Numbered from the stretch's first letter, positions 15,313 through 26,829 are shown. The stretch: 64,000 bases of DNA from Solimonas_A sp052035235 (GCA_052035235.1 JBPOHT010000050.1:8591-72590); one strand, 5' to 3'. Numbers and translations: made by a program. Notes: generated by a model not told the origin, from the sequence alone.

Positions 15313-17412
15313 ATGTCCCTGCTTCATCCGCAAGCCCGGCCGCTGGCCGCGCTGGCACTGCTGTTGCCGCTGGCTGTTTCCGCCCACGAAGTCTCCGAGC
15401 CTGGCGCCGTCGTGCTCGAGCCGGTGCCCGTCACCGGCCAGGCGGCCGGCTCTCCCACCGCGGAGTCCGTCCGCCAGGCCCATGACCGCATCGAGAAGAC
15501 GCCAGGCGGCGTCGACCTGGTCTCCAGCGAGGAATTCCAGGACCGCTACGCCGTCAACCTGCGCGACATGCTGCGCGACACCCCCGGCGTGTTCGCCCAG
15601 ACCCGTTTCGCCGAGGAAGTCCGCATCTCCATCCGCGGTTCCGGCCTGAGCCGCAGCAACCACCTGCGCGGCATCCTGCTGCTGCAGGACGGCGTGCCGG
15701 TGAACCTGCCCGACGGCTTCGGCGACTTCCAGGAAGTGGATCCGCTGAACCTGCGGTATGTCGAGGTCTACAAGGGCGGCAACGGCCTGCGTTACGGCAG
15801 CTCCGCCCTGGGCGGCGCCATCAACGTGGCCACGCCCACCGGCCGCACCGCCGCGCAGGCCAACCTGCTGCGCCTGGAAGGCGGCAGCTTCGGCAGCTTC
15901 CGCGAGCACCTGGGCGTGGCGCGTACCTACGACCGCTGGGACTTCTACGCCGGCGCCACCGCCAACCAGTCCGACGGCTTCCGCGACCAGAGCAACACCG
16001 ACAACCGCCGCTTCAATGGCAACGTCGGCTACCGCCTCGGCGAGAACGCCGAGACGCGCTTCTATCTCAACGTCAACGACATCAACCAGGAGATCCCCGG
16101 CACCATCGGCTACGACGCCGCGCTGAATGATCCGCGCAGCGTGCTGCCCACCGCCAACACCTTCGACACCGGCCGCAACATCGACTCCGTGCGCCTGGCC
16201 AACCGCACCAGTCTGCCGTTGGCCGGCGGCCAACTCGAGGTTGGCGGTTACTACCTGCACAAGAAGCTGTTCCACCCGATCTCCGGCATCGTGGTGGACC
16301 ACGACGGCGATTTCTTCGGCGCCTTCGCGCAATGGGCGGGTGAGGGCACGCTGCTGGGGCGCCGCAACGAGGTGACCCTGGGCAGTCGTATCGGAGCCGG
16401 GCGCAACGATGCGAAGACCTTCACCAATGTCGGCGGCCAGCGCGGTGCGGCAGGGGCCAACGGCGACGAGGACGCCACGGAGTACAACCTGTATGCCGAG
16501 AATCGCCTGTGGCTGACGCCGGAGCTCGCGCTGGTCGGCGGCCTGCAGGGCGTTCTGGCGGAGCGGGACTACACGGACAAGGTCACCCCCGCGGAGTCGG
16601 CTGATCGCGAGTACAAGGGCATCAACCCGAAGCTGGGCCTGCTGTATACGCTGGCCGAGCACGCGCAGCTGTTCGCCAACGTCAGCCGCAGCTACGAGCC
16701 GCCGATCTTCTCGGACCTGAACCAGAACTCCGCCGTTGGTACTTGTGCCGGCACTGGAATGAATGGCTTCGCCGACCTGGACGCACAGAAGGCCTGGACC
16801 GCGGAGCTGGGCACGCGCGGCACGCAGGGCCGCTGGGCCTGGGACGTCTCGGTCTACCGCGCCGAGATCCGTGACGAGGTGCTGCAGCAGGCCTGCTCGG
16901 CGACCACGTCGATCCAGTTCAACGCCGACAAGACCATCCATCAGGGTGTCGAGGCGGGCCTGGCCTACAAGCTGCTGAAGGACGTCGCGCGCCCCGGCGA
17001 TTCGCTGACCCTGCAGCAGGTCTACAACTACGCCGACTTCCGCTTCGACGGCGACGCCACCTACGGCGGCAACCGCCTGGCCGGCCAGCCGCGTCACTAC
17101 TACCTGGCCGAGCTGCGCTACGACCACCCGGCGGGCTTCCATGTCGAAGCCGGCATCGAGCGCTCGCCCTCGGGCCTGACGGTGGACTACGCCAATACCC
17201 AGGAGACCCCGGGCTACACCACCTGGAATCTCGGCGGCGGTGTGGACCTGCCGCACGGCCTGAGCCTGTTCATCGAAGGCCGCAACCTGTCGGACGAGCG
17301 CTACATCAGCAGCGTCTCCGCCACCACGGACTACAGCACCGCCACCAACCGCAACATCTTCTACCCGGGCGAGGGCCGGGCGGTGTACGGCGGCCTGCGC
17401 TGGGCTTACTGA
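15313..17412 (+). CDS. TonB-dependent outer membrane receptor
   Basis: A 699-residue receptor. A signal peptide covers about the first 25 residues, a plug domain lies near residues 60-180 (NLRDMLRDTPGVF, SIRGSGLS, ILLLQDGVPVN, IEVYKGG-like), and a beta-barrel ends in the aromatic C-terminus GLRWAY. It resembles the FecA/iron-citrate or siderophore receptor branch, but the ligand is not determined. The ATG at 15313 is eight bases after AGGAG; the GTG at 15304 is rejected. It overlaps the PepSY gene (TGATG) and follows DUF2946, so the three are probably one metal-uptake operon. Confidence 0.93.
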   Translation: MSLLHPQARPLAALALLLPLAVSAHEVSEPGAVVLEPVPVTGQAAGSPTAESVRQAHDRIEKTPGGVDLVSSEEFQDRYAVNLRDMLRDTPGVFAQTRFAEEVRISIRGSGLSRSNHLRGILLLQDGVPVNLPDGFGDFQEVDPLNLRYVEVYKGGNGLRYGSSALGGAINVATPTGRTAAQANLLRLEGGSFGSFREHLGVARTYDRWDFYAGATANQSDGFRDQSNTDNRRFNGNVGYRLGENAETRFYLNVNDINQEIPGTIGYDAALNDPRSVLPTANTFDTGRNIDSVRLANRTSLPLAGGQLEVGGYYLHKKLFHPISGIVVDHDGDFFGAFAQWAGEGTLLGRRNEVTLGSRIGAGRNDAKTFTNVGGQRGAAGANGDEDATEYNLYAENRLWLTPELALVGGLQGVLAERDYTDKVTPAESADREYKGINPKLGLLYTLAEHAQLFANVSRSYEPPIFSDLNQNSAVGTCAGTGMNGFADLDAQKAWTAELGTRGTQGRWAWDVSVYRAEIRDEVLQQACSATTSIQFNADKTIHQGVEAGLAYKLLKDVARPGDSLTLQQVYNYADFRFDGDATYGGNRLAGQPRHYYLAELRYDHPAGFHVEAGIERSPSGLTVDYANTQETPGYTTWNLGGGVDLPHGLSLFIEGRNLSDERYISSVSATTDYSTATNRNIFYPGEGRAVYGGLRWAY

Positions 17413-18749
17413 TGCTGGCCTCGATTTCGCGCTGGCACCGGCGGCTGTCGCTGCTGGCCGGTGTCGCGCTGCTGCTGTGGGCCTCGTCGGGCCTGCTGCA
17501 TCCGCTGATGTCCTGGACCAATCCCCGGCCGGCGGCCTTCGCGCCGCCGGCCGGGGAGCCGCTGGCGCTGCCCGCGCAAGCGCCCTCGGCGCTGCTGGAG
17601 GCCGAGCCGGCCGGCATCGTGCGCCTGCTGTCGCAGGGCGGGCAGAGCCTGTGGCAAGTCGCTTCGGCGGATCGGCAGCAGCTGCGCTATGTAAACGCCG
17701 ACACCGGTGAGCCCGTGCCGGAGGCCGACCGCGTGCGTGCCGTGCAACTGGCGCGGCACTACACCGGCCTGCAGTCGGCGGCGCTCAGCGAGGTCCGGTA
17801 CATCACGCAGTACGACCGCGAATACCCGGCGGTGAACCGGCTGCTGCCAGTGTGGCGCGTGGAGTTCGCGGATGAGCGTGGGCTGACCGCCTACGTGCAC
17901 ACTGGCGAGGACCGCCTGGCCTCGCTGACCGACCGGCGCAAGCGGGTGCTGCTGACACTGTTCCAGACCGTCCACACCCTGGACTTCCTGGAAGGCGTCG
18001 AGGGCCTGCGCCTGGGCCTGATCCTGGCCGCGGTCGGCAGCGTGCTGGCCATGGCCATGCTGGGCCTGGCGATGCTGCTGGGCCGGCGCGGCCGTCCCGG
18101 TGCTCCCGCCATGCGCCGGCGCCATCGCCTGCTGGCCTGGGTGGCCTGGGTGCCGGTGCTGATGTTCTCGGTCAGCGGCCTGTTCCACCTGCTGCGGCTG
18201 TCGCCGCTGCTGCAGCAAGCCCCGCCGGCCGTGCACGCATCGGTACAGGGCGCCGTGGTCTGGCCGGCGGAGCTGCAGGGCGCGCGGTCGCTGACCTTGC
18301 TGCCGCTGGGGCCGGGAGCCGGCGAGGGCAGAGCGGTCTGGCGGGCACGCTTCGGGCCGCAGAGCCTGGCGCTGTACGACGCCCGCAGCGGCGAGCGCCT
18401 GGCAGGTGGTGACGCGGAGCTGGCACGGTGGCTGGCCGGCACGCCGGCATCGGGGCCTGCCACGCGGCAGGCCGGCTTCTCGCCGGAGTACGGCTTCGCC
18501 AACAAGCGCCTGCCGGTCTGGCGCGTGGAGCAGCCGGACGGGCTGGCCTTCATCGACACCGCCTTCGGCCTGGTGGCGGCGCGGGTCGGGCCGCTGGACG
18601 TCGCCGAGCAGTGGACGTTTTCCAGCCTGCACAAATGGCAGTTGCTGGATTTCCTGGGCAAGGCCTGGCGCGACGCCGTGCTGAGCGCCGGGGCCCTGCT
18701 GGGCATGCTGGCGGCGTTGTTCGGGCTGGCCCTGCGCCGCCGACGCTAG
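17412..18749 (+). CDS. PepSY-associated transmembrane protein
   Basis: A 445-residue inner-membrane protein with about four membrane segments (near residues 11-30, 195-220, 235-255 and 420-440) and two PepSY-like periplasmic regions, seen as repeated pairs such as DREYPAVNRLLPVWRVEFAD and YGFANKRLPVWRVEQPDG. Family members with TonB receptors are thought to reduce ferric siderophores or help release the metal. The C-terminal HKW motif (SSLHKWQLLDFLGK) is typical. Its ATG overlaps the receptor stop, which supports joint function. The chemistry is inferred from family context. Confidence 0.85.
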   Translation: MLASISRWHRRLSLLAGVALLLWASSGLLHPLMSWTNPRPAAFAPPAGEPLALPAQAPSALLEAEPAGIVRLLSQGGQSLWQVASADRQQLRYVNADTGEPVPEADRVRAVQLARHYTGLQSAALSEVRYITQYDREYPAVNRLLPVWRVEFADERGLTAYVHTGEDRLASLTDRRKRVLLTLFQTVHTLDFLEGVEGLRLGLILAAVGSVLAMAMLGLAMLLGRRGRPGAPAMRRRHRLLAWVAWVPVLMFSVSGLFHLLRLSPLLQQAPPAVHASVQGAVVWPAELQGARSLTLLPLGPGAGEGRAVWRARFGPQSLALYDARSGERLAGGDAELARWLAGTPASGPATRQAGFSPEYGFANKRLPVWRVEQPDGLAFIDTAFGLVAARVGPLDVAEQWTFSSLHKWQLLDFLGKAWRDAVLSAGALLGMLAALFGLALRRRR

Positions 18750-18788
18750 GCGGGGACAGACGCGGATTTGTGCAGTTTTCCGGGTGCC

Positions 18789-18814
18789 GGGCAGGGGGCG
18801 GGCTACCCCTGCCC
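18789..18814 (+). terminator. GC-rich hairpin after the PepSY gene
   Basis: GGGCAGGG (18789-18796) pairs with CCCTGCCC (18807-18814) around a ten-base loop. There is no clear T run, so termination is uncertain. Confidence 0.35.
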
Positions 18815-18842
18815 GGAGGCCCATCGAGCCCCCGGTTTATGT

Positions 18843-18848
18843 TAGAAT
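18843..18848 (+). promoter_or_regulatory. TAGAAT -10 box upstream of gyrA
   Basis: TAGAAT at 18843-18848 would give a leader of about 54 bases before the gyrA ATG at 18909. The -35 region is weak. Confidence 0.45.
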
Positions 18849-18908
18849 CTATCGACAAATTCCTAGACATAAATCGCGGCTCCGCGCAAGGCGGACGCAG
18901 GCTCGCAT

Positions 18909-21665
<2,757 letters not shown>

Positions 21666-21681
21666 GCGGCCAATGTGAAAC

Positions 21682-21706
21682 CGGCGCCGAACTTGGCGCC
21701 GATTTT
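21682..21706 (+). terminator. Rho-independent terminator of gyrA
   Basis: CGGCGCC (21682-21688) pairs with GGCGCCG (21695-21701) around GAACTT, followed by ATTTT. It starts 17 bases after the gyrA stop. Confidence 0.7.
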
Positions 21707-21804
21707 GCGATCAGAGGGAGCAGGGGCGGGGTCCATCGGGCCGCGACGAATCCAGCGGGCCCGGAGACACGCTCTGGGCCCCACGAAAACAAGGGACCCA
21801 TGCT

Positions 21805-23448
21805 GTGCCGCACCATACACCCCTGATCGCCACCATCGTCATGGGTCTGGTACTGGCCTTTGTGTTCGGTGCCCTGGCCAACCGTCTGCGCCTGCCACCG
21901 CTGGCCGGTTACCTGCTCGCCGGCATCGTCGTCGGCCCCTTCACCCCGGGCTTCGTCGCCGACCCCGGCCTGGCCACCGAGCTGGCCGAAATCGGCGTGA
22001 TCCTGCTGATGTTCGGCGTCGGCCTGCATTTCTCGCTTGACGACCTGATGTCGGTGAAGCGCATCGCCATTCCCGGCGCCATCGTCCAGATGGCGGTGGC
22101 CACGGTGCTCGGCATCGCGCTGGCCTGGGCGGTGGACTGGCCGCTGGGGCAGGGCTTCGTCTTCGGCCTGGCGCTGTCGGTCGCCAGTACCGTGGTGCTG
22201 CTGCGCGCCCTGGAAGAACGAAGGCAGATCGAAACCACGCGCGGGCGAATAGCCGTCGGCTGGCTGATCGTCGAGGACCTGGCCATGGTCATGGCCCTGG
22301 TGCTGCTGCCGGTGCTCGCCGGCGTGCTGGGCGGCAAGGTCGAGCCTTCGCCGAGCGGTGGCGAGACCAGCGTGCTGGGCGCCATCCTGCTGACCCTGGC
22401 CAAGGTGGCCGGCTTCGTCGCCTTCATGCTGATCGTCGGCCGCCGCCTGATCCCGGCGGTGCTGCACGTCATCGCCCGCACCGGCTCCAAGGAGCTGTTC
22501 CGCCTGGCGGTGCTGGCGGTGGCGCTGGGCGTGGCCTTCGGCTCGGCGCAGCTGTTCGGCGTGTCTTTCGCGCTCGGTGCCTTCTTCGCCGGCATGGTGC
22601 TCAGCGAGTCCGAGCTGAGCTCCGAGGCGGCGGAAGAGACACTGCCGCTGCGCGACGCCTTCGCCGTGCTGTTCTTCGTCTCTGTGGGCATGCTGTTCAA
22701 CCCGGAGATCCTGGTCCAGCAGCCCTGGCTGGTGCTGGCCGCCTTCCTGATCATCGTGCTGGGCAAGTCCATCGCCGCCATGGTGATCGTGCTGGCCTTC
22801 AAGTATCCCAAGGGTACGGCGCTGACCATTGCCGCCAGCCTGGCGCAGATCGGCGAGTTCTCCTTCATCCTGGCGACGCTGGGCGTGGACCTGGGCTTGC
22901 TGACCGAGCCGGCGCGTGACGTGATCCTGGCCGCGGCGATCTTCTCGATCATCGCCAATCCGTTCTTCTTCATCATCTCCGACCGGCTCGAACGCCGCTG
23001 GGGCCAGGTGCGCGCCGTCGGCGCCTTCACGCCGGTCATCTCCGACCATGTCGTGCTGGTGGGCTATGGCCGCGTCGGCAGCGCCGTGGCCGAGACGCTG
23101 CAGGCCCAGGGCCAGTCCTTCCTGGTGATCGAGGAGAACGACGAGCGCGTGCAGCGCCTGCGCGAACTCGGCATCCCGGTGCTGGTCGGCAATGCCGCCC
23201 AGCCCAACACCCTCAAGTCGGCCCAGCTGACCAAGGCGCGCACCCTGATCCTGGCGGTGCCCAATGCCTTCGAGGCGGGCCAGGTGATCCAGCAGGCGCG
23301 CAGCGTGCAGCCCGAGCTGCCGATCTACGCCCGCGCCCACTCGGATGCCGAGGTGGACTACCTGCGCAAGCGCGGGGCCAGCTTCATCGTCATGGGTGAG
23401 CGCGAGATCGCCCGCAGCATGGTGGAGCAGTTGCAGCTGCCGGCCTGA
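21805..23448 (+). CDS. ybaL: YbaL-type monovalent cation:proton antiporter (CPA2, Kef family)
   Basis: A 547-residue inner-membrane antiporter. About twelve hydrophobic segments fill residues 1-400, with PLAGYLLAGIVVGPFTPG and GVGLHFSLDDL near the start. A cytoplasmic Rossmann-type RCK_N/TrkA-N domain follows from about residue 415, with VGYGRVGSAVAETL and the acidic VIEENDERV. This layout matches YbaL/KefB-like K+/H+ or Na+/H+ exchangers. The GTG at 21805 gives a good N-terminus; no strong ribosome site is visible. It has no kefF-like partner nearby. The transported ion is not known. Confidence 0.9.
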   Translation: MPHHTPLIATIVMGLVLAFVFGALANRLRLPPLAGYLLAGIVVGPFTPGFVADPGLATELAEIGVILLMFGVGLHFSLDDLMSVKRIAIPGAIVQMAVATVLGIALAWAVDWPLGQGFVFGLALSVASTVVLLRALEERRQIETTRGRIAVGWLIVEDLAMVMALVLLPVLAGVLGGKVEPSPSGGETSVLGAILLTLAKVAGFVAFMLIVGRRLIPAVLHVIARTGSKELFRLAVLAVALGVAFGSAQLFGVSFALGAFFAGMVLSESELSSEAAEETLPLRDAFAVLFFVSVGMLFNPEILVQQPWLVLAAFLIIVLGKSIAAMVIVLAFKYPKGTALTIAASLAQIGEFSFILATLGVDLGLLTEPARDVILAAAIFSIIANPFFFIISDRLERRWGQVRAVGAFTPVISDHVVLVGYGRVGSAVAETLQAQGQSFLVIEENDERVQRLRELGIPVLVGNAAQPNTLKSAQLTKARTLILAVPNAFEAGQVIQQARSVQPELPIYARAHSDAEVDYLRKRGASFIVMGEREIARSMVEQLQLPA

Positions 23449-23470
23449 AAGGGCGCTCCTGGCCTGTAGG

Positions 23471-23667
23471 GTGGGCAAATGTCTTCATCATTTGCCCACG
23501 CGACCGGGCCCGCGCGTGGGCAGGCAATAAGCTGCCTGCCTCGGCTGTCTCTTGTTCATGCCCGCCCTGCGCAATTGAACGCCCGCCGGCCTCCCGCCCC
23601 AGCCGTAGCCCGGATGAAATCCGGGACCACACCCTCGCTGGGAGCTCCCGGACTGCGTCCGGGCTAC
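23471..23667. repeat. Tandem hairpin cluster in the ybaL-vapB gap
   Basis: The 311-base gap 23449-23759 holds several palindromes. GTGGGCAAATG (23471-23481) pairs perfectly with 23489-23499. CCCACGCG (23495-23502) pairs with CGCGTGGG (23513-23520). GTAGCCCGGA (23605-23614) pairs with TCCGGGCTAC (23658-23667) and encloses two inner hairpins of the ATCCGGGA type. The last element resembles a common proteobacterial REP motif. No coding sequence is seen. Confidence 0.75.
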
Positions 23668-23722
23668 GTCGTGCTGGTCTGATTTCCCCTGGTTGTTCCC
23701 GAACGGGAGCGGCATGCGTCTA

Positions 23723-23753
23723 TTGACTAACATGTCCTGTTAGGTGATAAGAT
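23723..23753 (+). promoter_or_regulatory. vapBC promoter with operator-like dyad
   Basis: TTGACT (23723-23728) is a good -35. TAAGAT (23748-23753) ends six bases before the antitoxin ATG; GATAAG at 23746 gives a 17-base spacer. CTAACA (23727-23732) and TGTTAG (23738-23743) form a perfect dyad in the spacer, where an antitoxin could bind and block its own promoter. Confidence 0.55.
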
Positions 23754-23759
23754 AAGCCC

Positions 23760-24011
23760 ATGAATTTCAGTGTCCATTTCGACGAAGCCACGGTAGAGCG
23801 CCTCAACAAGGCGGTCGAGCGGGCAGGTGTCACTCGCAACCGCCTGATTTCCATGGCGGTGCAGGAATGGCTGGCGCGGAACGAGGAAAAGGACTGGCCG
23901 GAGACCCTGCTGGCGCACTTCCGCAATCCGGCCCCCGAGCTGGCGCAGGACACCCTGGACTTCCAGGCCTGGCGCGAGCATCTGGGTGGCCCGGCGGAAA
24001 CGCGCTGGTGA
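23760..24011 (+). CDS. Ribbon-helix-helix antitoxin (VapB-like)
   Basis: An 83-residue small protein. Residues 1-45 look like a ribbon-helix-helix DNA-binding domain: a short strand (NFSVHFDEATVERL) followed by two helices ending in RLISMAVQEWLARNE. The C-terminal part (residues 48-83) would wrap around and silence the toxin. It overlaps the downstream PIN-domain gene by GTGA, the standard antitoxin-first order. A dyad in the promoter fits autoregulation. The family is inferred from fold and context; the exact VapB subgroup is unknown. Confidence 0.82.
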   Translation: MNFSVHFDEATVERLNKAVERAGVTRNRLISMAVQEWLARNEEKDWPETLLAHFRNPAPELAQDTLDFQAWREHLGGPAETRW

Positions 24012-24406
24012 AGTACCTGCTGGACGCCAACGTGATCGCGGGTGCCCTCAAGGGACGTCTGCCGGTGGTGCTGAAGCTCTCGCAGCTCAAGCCCAGCGAC
24101 ATCGCGGTGGCGGCGGTGAGCCGCATGGAGGCCGAGGCGGCGCTGCGGGTGCAGCCGCGGGCCCAGGCGCGCTACGCCAAGCTGCTGAAGGAGTTCTTTG
24201 CCAACGTGAAGGTCATCGCCTTCGACGTGGCGGAGACCCAGCAGGCGGTGACGCTGGCGGCCTACGCGCAGCAGATGGACGAGAAGATCGGTGCCTATGA
24301 CCTGCTGGTCGCGGCCACCGCGCTGTCCCACCAGTTGGTGCTGGTGACGGATCGGCCGCAGGCCTTTGCCGGCGTGCCGAATCTGGACGTCGAGAAGTGG
24401 GCGTAA
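24008..24406 (+). CDS. PIN-domain toxin (VapC-like ribonuclease)
   Basis: A 132-residue PIN nuclease. The acidic metal-binding residues are visible: Asp7 in YLLDANV, the Glu in SRMEAEAAL, the Asp in GAYDLLVAATAL and the Asp in LVTDR. VapC toxins cut tRNA or rRNA to stop growth until the antitoxin is restored. The GTG at 24008 overlaps the antitoxin stop. The frame is open further upstream, but that stretch is antitoxin DNA in another frame. All catalytic residues are present, so the toxin looks functional. Confidence 0.88.
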   Translation: MKYLLDANVIAGALKGRLPVVLKLSQLKPSDIAVAAVSRMEAEAALRVQPRAQARYAKLLKEFFANVKVIAFDVAETQQAVTLAAYAQQMDEKIGAYDLLVAATALSHQLVLVTDRPQAFAGVPNLDVEKWA

Positions 24407-24419
24407 AGAGTTGAGGTAT

Positions 24420-24440
24420 CCGGAGCCTGACCGGCTCCGG
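24420..24440. terminator. Hairpin after vapC
   Basis: CCGGAGCC (24420-24427) pairs with GGCTCCGG (24433-24440) around TGACC. No T run follows, so it may be a weak or factor-dependent stop. Confidence 0.4.
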
Positions 24441-24495
24441 CAAGATATAAAGCGGTAAATATCAGTTTTCCTTCATTGCCTTCAGGAATGTGACC

Positions 24496-25578
24496 ATGAA
24501 AAGAATCGTGAATTTCAGCGCCGGCCCCGCCACCCTCCCGCTGGCCGTCCTCGAGCAGGTGCAGGCCGAGATGCTGGATTGGCACGGCTCGGGCATGTCG
24601 GTCATGGAAATGTCGCACCGCGACAAGGAATTCATGAGCATCGCCCAGGATGCCGAGAAGGACCTGCGCGAGATCGCCGGCATCCCGGCCAACTACAAGG
24701 TGCTGTTCCTGCAGGGCGGCGCCACCGGCCAGTTCACCTTCCTGCCGATGAACCTGCTGCGCGGCAAGGCCGGCTTCGACTACGTGCTGACCGGCGACTG
24801 GGGCAAGAAGGCCGCCAAGGAAGCGGGCAAGTACGGCAAGGTCAACATCGCCGCCAGCAGCGAAGGCGACAAGTTCACCAACATCCCGGACGTCAAGAAC
24901 TGGAAGCTGGACCCGAACGCCGCCTACGTGCACATCACGCCGAACGAGACCATCCACGGCGTCGAGTTCCACCAGGAGCCGGAGACCAACGGCGTGCCGC
25001 TGGTGGCCGACATGTCGTCGAACATCCTGTCGCGCCCCATCGACATCAACAAGTACGGCCTGATCTACGCCGGCGCGCAGAAGAACATCGGCCCTTCGGG
25101 CATCACTATCGTGATCGTGCGCGAGGACCTGATCGGTGGCGCCGCGCCGCTGACGCCGGGCATCTTCGATTACAAGCAGATGGCCGACAACGAGTCGATG
25201 CTCAACACGCCGCCGTGCTTCGCCTGGTACGTGTCGGGCCTGGTGTTCAAGTGGATCAAGGACAACGGTGGCTTGGCCGCCGTCGGTGAGCGCAACGCCC
25301 GCAAGGCCGGCGCCCTGTACGACTACATCGACAGCCAGGACTTCTACAGCAACCCGGTGGCCAAGGCCGCCCGCTCGCGCATGAACGTGCCCTTCGTGCT
25401 GGCCAATGCCGAGCTGGATGCCGACTTCCTCAAGGGTGCCAAGGCCGCCGGCCTGTCGGGCCTCAAGGGTCACCGCTCGGTCGGTGGCATGCGCGCCAGC
25501 CTGTACAATGCCATGACCCAGGACGGCGTCAATGCGCTGATCGAATACATGAAGGAATTCGCCCGTACCAAGGCCTAA
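24496..25578 (+). CDS. serC: Phosphoserine aminotransferase
   Basis: A 360-residue PLP-dependent aminotransferase that makes 3-phosphoserine from 3-phosphohydroxypyruvate and also serves vitamin B6 synthesis. The N-terminus NFSAGPATLPLAVL, the GGATGQF motif, the PLP lysine Lys196 in YAGAQKNIGPSG and the C-terminal SVGGMRASLYNA are diagnostic. ATG 24496 lies eight bases after CAGGA; the GTG two codons upstream is less likely. Its product enzyme works directly after SerA, encoded by the next gene. Confidence 0.96.
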   Translation: MKRIVNFSAGPATLPLAVLEQVQAEMLDWHGSGMSVMEMSHRDKEFMSIAQDAEKDLREIAGIPANYKVLFLQGGATGQFTFLPMNLLRGKAGFDYVLTGDWGKKAAKEAGKYGKVNIAASSEGDKFTNIPDVKNWKLDPNAAYVHITPNETIHGVEFHQEPETNGVPLVADMSSNILSRPIDINKYGLIYAGAQKNIGPSGITIVIVREDLIGGAAPLTPGIFDYKQMADNESMLNTPPCFAWYVSGLVFKWIKDNGGLAAVGERNARKAGALYDYIDSQDFYSNPVAKAARSRMNVPFVLANAELDADFLKGAKAAGLSGLKGHRSVGGMRASLYNAMTQDGVNALIEYMKEFARTKA

Positions 25579-25623
25579 GGCTTTCCGGCGACTCTAAAAC
25601 CCAAGAATTCCAGGAATACAATC

Positions 25624-26799
25624 ATGTTCAAGGTTCAGACCCTCAACAACATTTCCGTCCTCGGCCTCGAGCGCCTGCCGCGCGAGCGTTACGAGGTTGC
25701 CTCCGAGCTGACCAATCCGGACGCCGTGATGGTGCGCTCGGCCGACATGCACAAGCTCGACATCCCGGCCAGCATCAAGGCCATCGGCCGTGCCGGCGCC
25801 GGCACCAACAACATCCCGGTCGCCGCCCTGTCCAAGCGCGGCGTGGTGGTGTTCAACGCCCCGGGCGCCAACTCCAACGCCGTGAAGGAGCTGGTGCTGG
25901 CCGGCATGTTCCTGGCCGCCCGCAACATCCCGCAGTCCCTGGACTTCGTGAAGAAGCTCGAGGGTGACGACAAGGCCATGCACGTGGCCGTGGAAGACGG
26001 CAAGAAGAAGTTCGTCGGCTTCGAGCTGCCGGGCCGCACCCTGGGCGTGATCGGCCTGGGCGCCATCGGCGTCAAGGTGGCCAACGCCGCCCTGGAACTG
26101 GGCATGACCGTGTACGGCTACGACCCGGCCATGACGGTGCAGAACGCCTGGCAGCTGAACTCTGGCGTGCGCCAGGCCCTGTCGGTGGATGACCTGGTCT
26201 CCAAGAGCCAGTTCATCTCCGTGCACGTGCCGCTGCTGGACGCCACCCGTGGCCTGATCAACGCCGACCGCCTGAAGCTGATGCCGAAGAAGGGCGTGAT
26301 CCTGAACTTCGCCCGCGAGGCCATCGTCGACGAGAAGGCCGTGATCGAGTCCCTGGATGCCGGCGGCCTGCACGCCTACGTCTGCGACTTCCCCAGCAAT
26401 GCGCTGAAGGGCCACCCGCGCGTCATCGCCACCCCGCACCTGGGCGCCAGCACTGGCGAGGCCGAGGACAACTGCGCCGTGATGGTCGCCGACCAGCTGC
26501 GCGAGTTCCTGGAACTGGGCAACGTGCGCAACTCGGTGAACTTCCCCGAGGCCGTGATGGCCCTGCTGCCGGGCAAGACCCGCCTGTGCATCGTCAACGA
26601 GAACGTGCCGAACATGGTCGGCCAGATCTCCACGACCCTGGCCAAGCACAACCTCAACATCGCCGACCTGCTCAACAAGTCGCGCGGCGACCTGGCCTAC
26701 ACCATCGTGGACGTGGACTCCGGCTGCGCCCAGGATGTAGTGGCCGAGCTGCAGGCCATCCAGGGCGTGCTGTCGGTGCGCTGCATCCCGGCCCGCTAA
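25624..26799 (+). CDS. serA: D-3-phosphoglycerate dehydrogenase (short, ACT-containing)
   Basis: A 391-residue NAD-dependent dehydrogenase for the first step of serine synthesis. The Rossmann motif GLGAIGVKVANAALELG is near residues 143-159, catalytic Arg is in NFAREAIVD and catalytic His in TPHLGAST. A C-terminal ACT domain (about 320-391) may bind serine. The Glu that completes the Arg-Glu-His triad in E. coli SerA has no counterpart at the aligned spot: the segment reads CDFPSNALKG. Related short SerA proteins share a DFPS segment, so it may still be active. It is inserted between serC and pheA, unlike Pseudomonas. AGGA precedes the ATG. Confidence 0.92.
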   Translation: MFKVQTLNNISVLGLERLPRERYEVASELTNPDAVMVRSADMHKLDIPASIKAIGRAGAGTNNIPVAALSKRGVVVFNAPGANSNAVKELVLAGMFLAARNIPQSLDFVKKLEGDDKAMHVAVEDGKKKFVGFELPGRTLGVIGLGAIGVKVANAALELGMTVYGYDPAMTVQNAWQLNSGVRQALSVDDLVSKSQFISVHVPLLDATRGLINADRLKLMPKKGVILNFAREAIVDEKAVIESLDAGGLHAYVCDFPSNALKGHPRVIATPHLGASTGEAEDNCAVMVADQLREFLELGNVRNSVNFPEAVMALLPGKTRLCIVNENVPNMVGQISTTLAKHNLNIADLLNKSRGDLAYTIVDVDSGCAQDVVAELQAIQGVLSVRCIPAR

Positions 26800-26829
26800 C
26801 GGCCCTGTAGCAGGCCCTCTAGGGGCGCG

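Noticed and set aside
14770..17256. An 828-codon minus-strand open frame across the TonB receptor
   Set aside because: The receptor on the plus strand has a signal peptide, plug and barrel motifs. The opposite frame has mirror-type composition and no family match.
25617..25622. TACAAT as a leaderless promoter of serA
   Set aside because: It ends only one base before the ATG, too close for a -10, and an AGGA ribosome-binding site is present.
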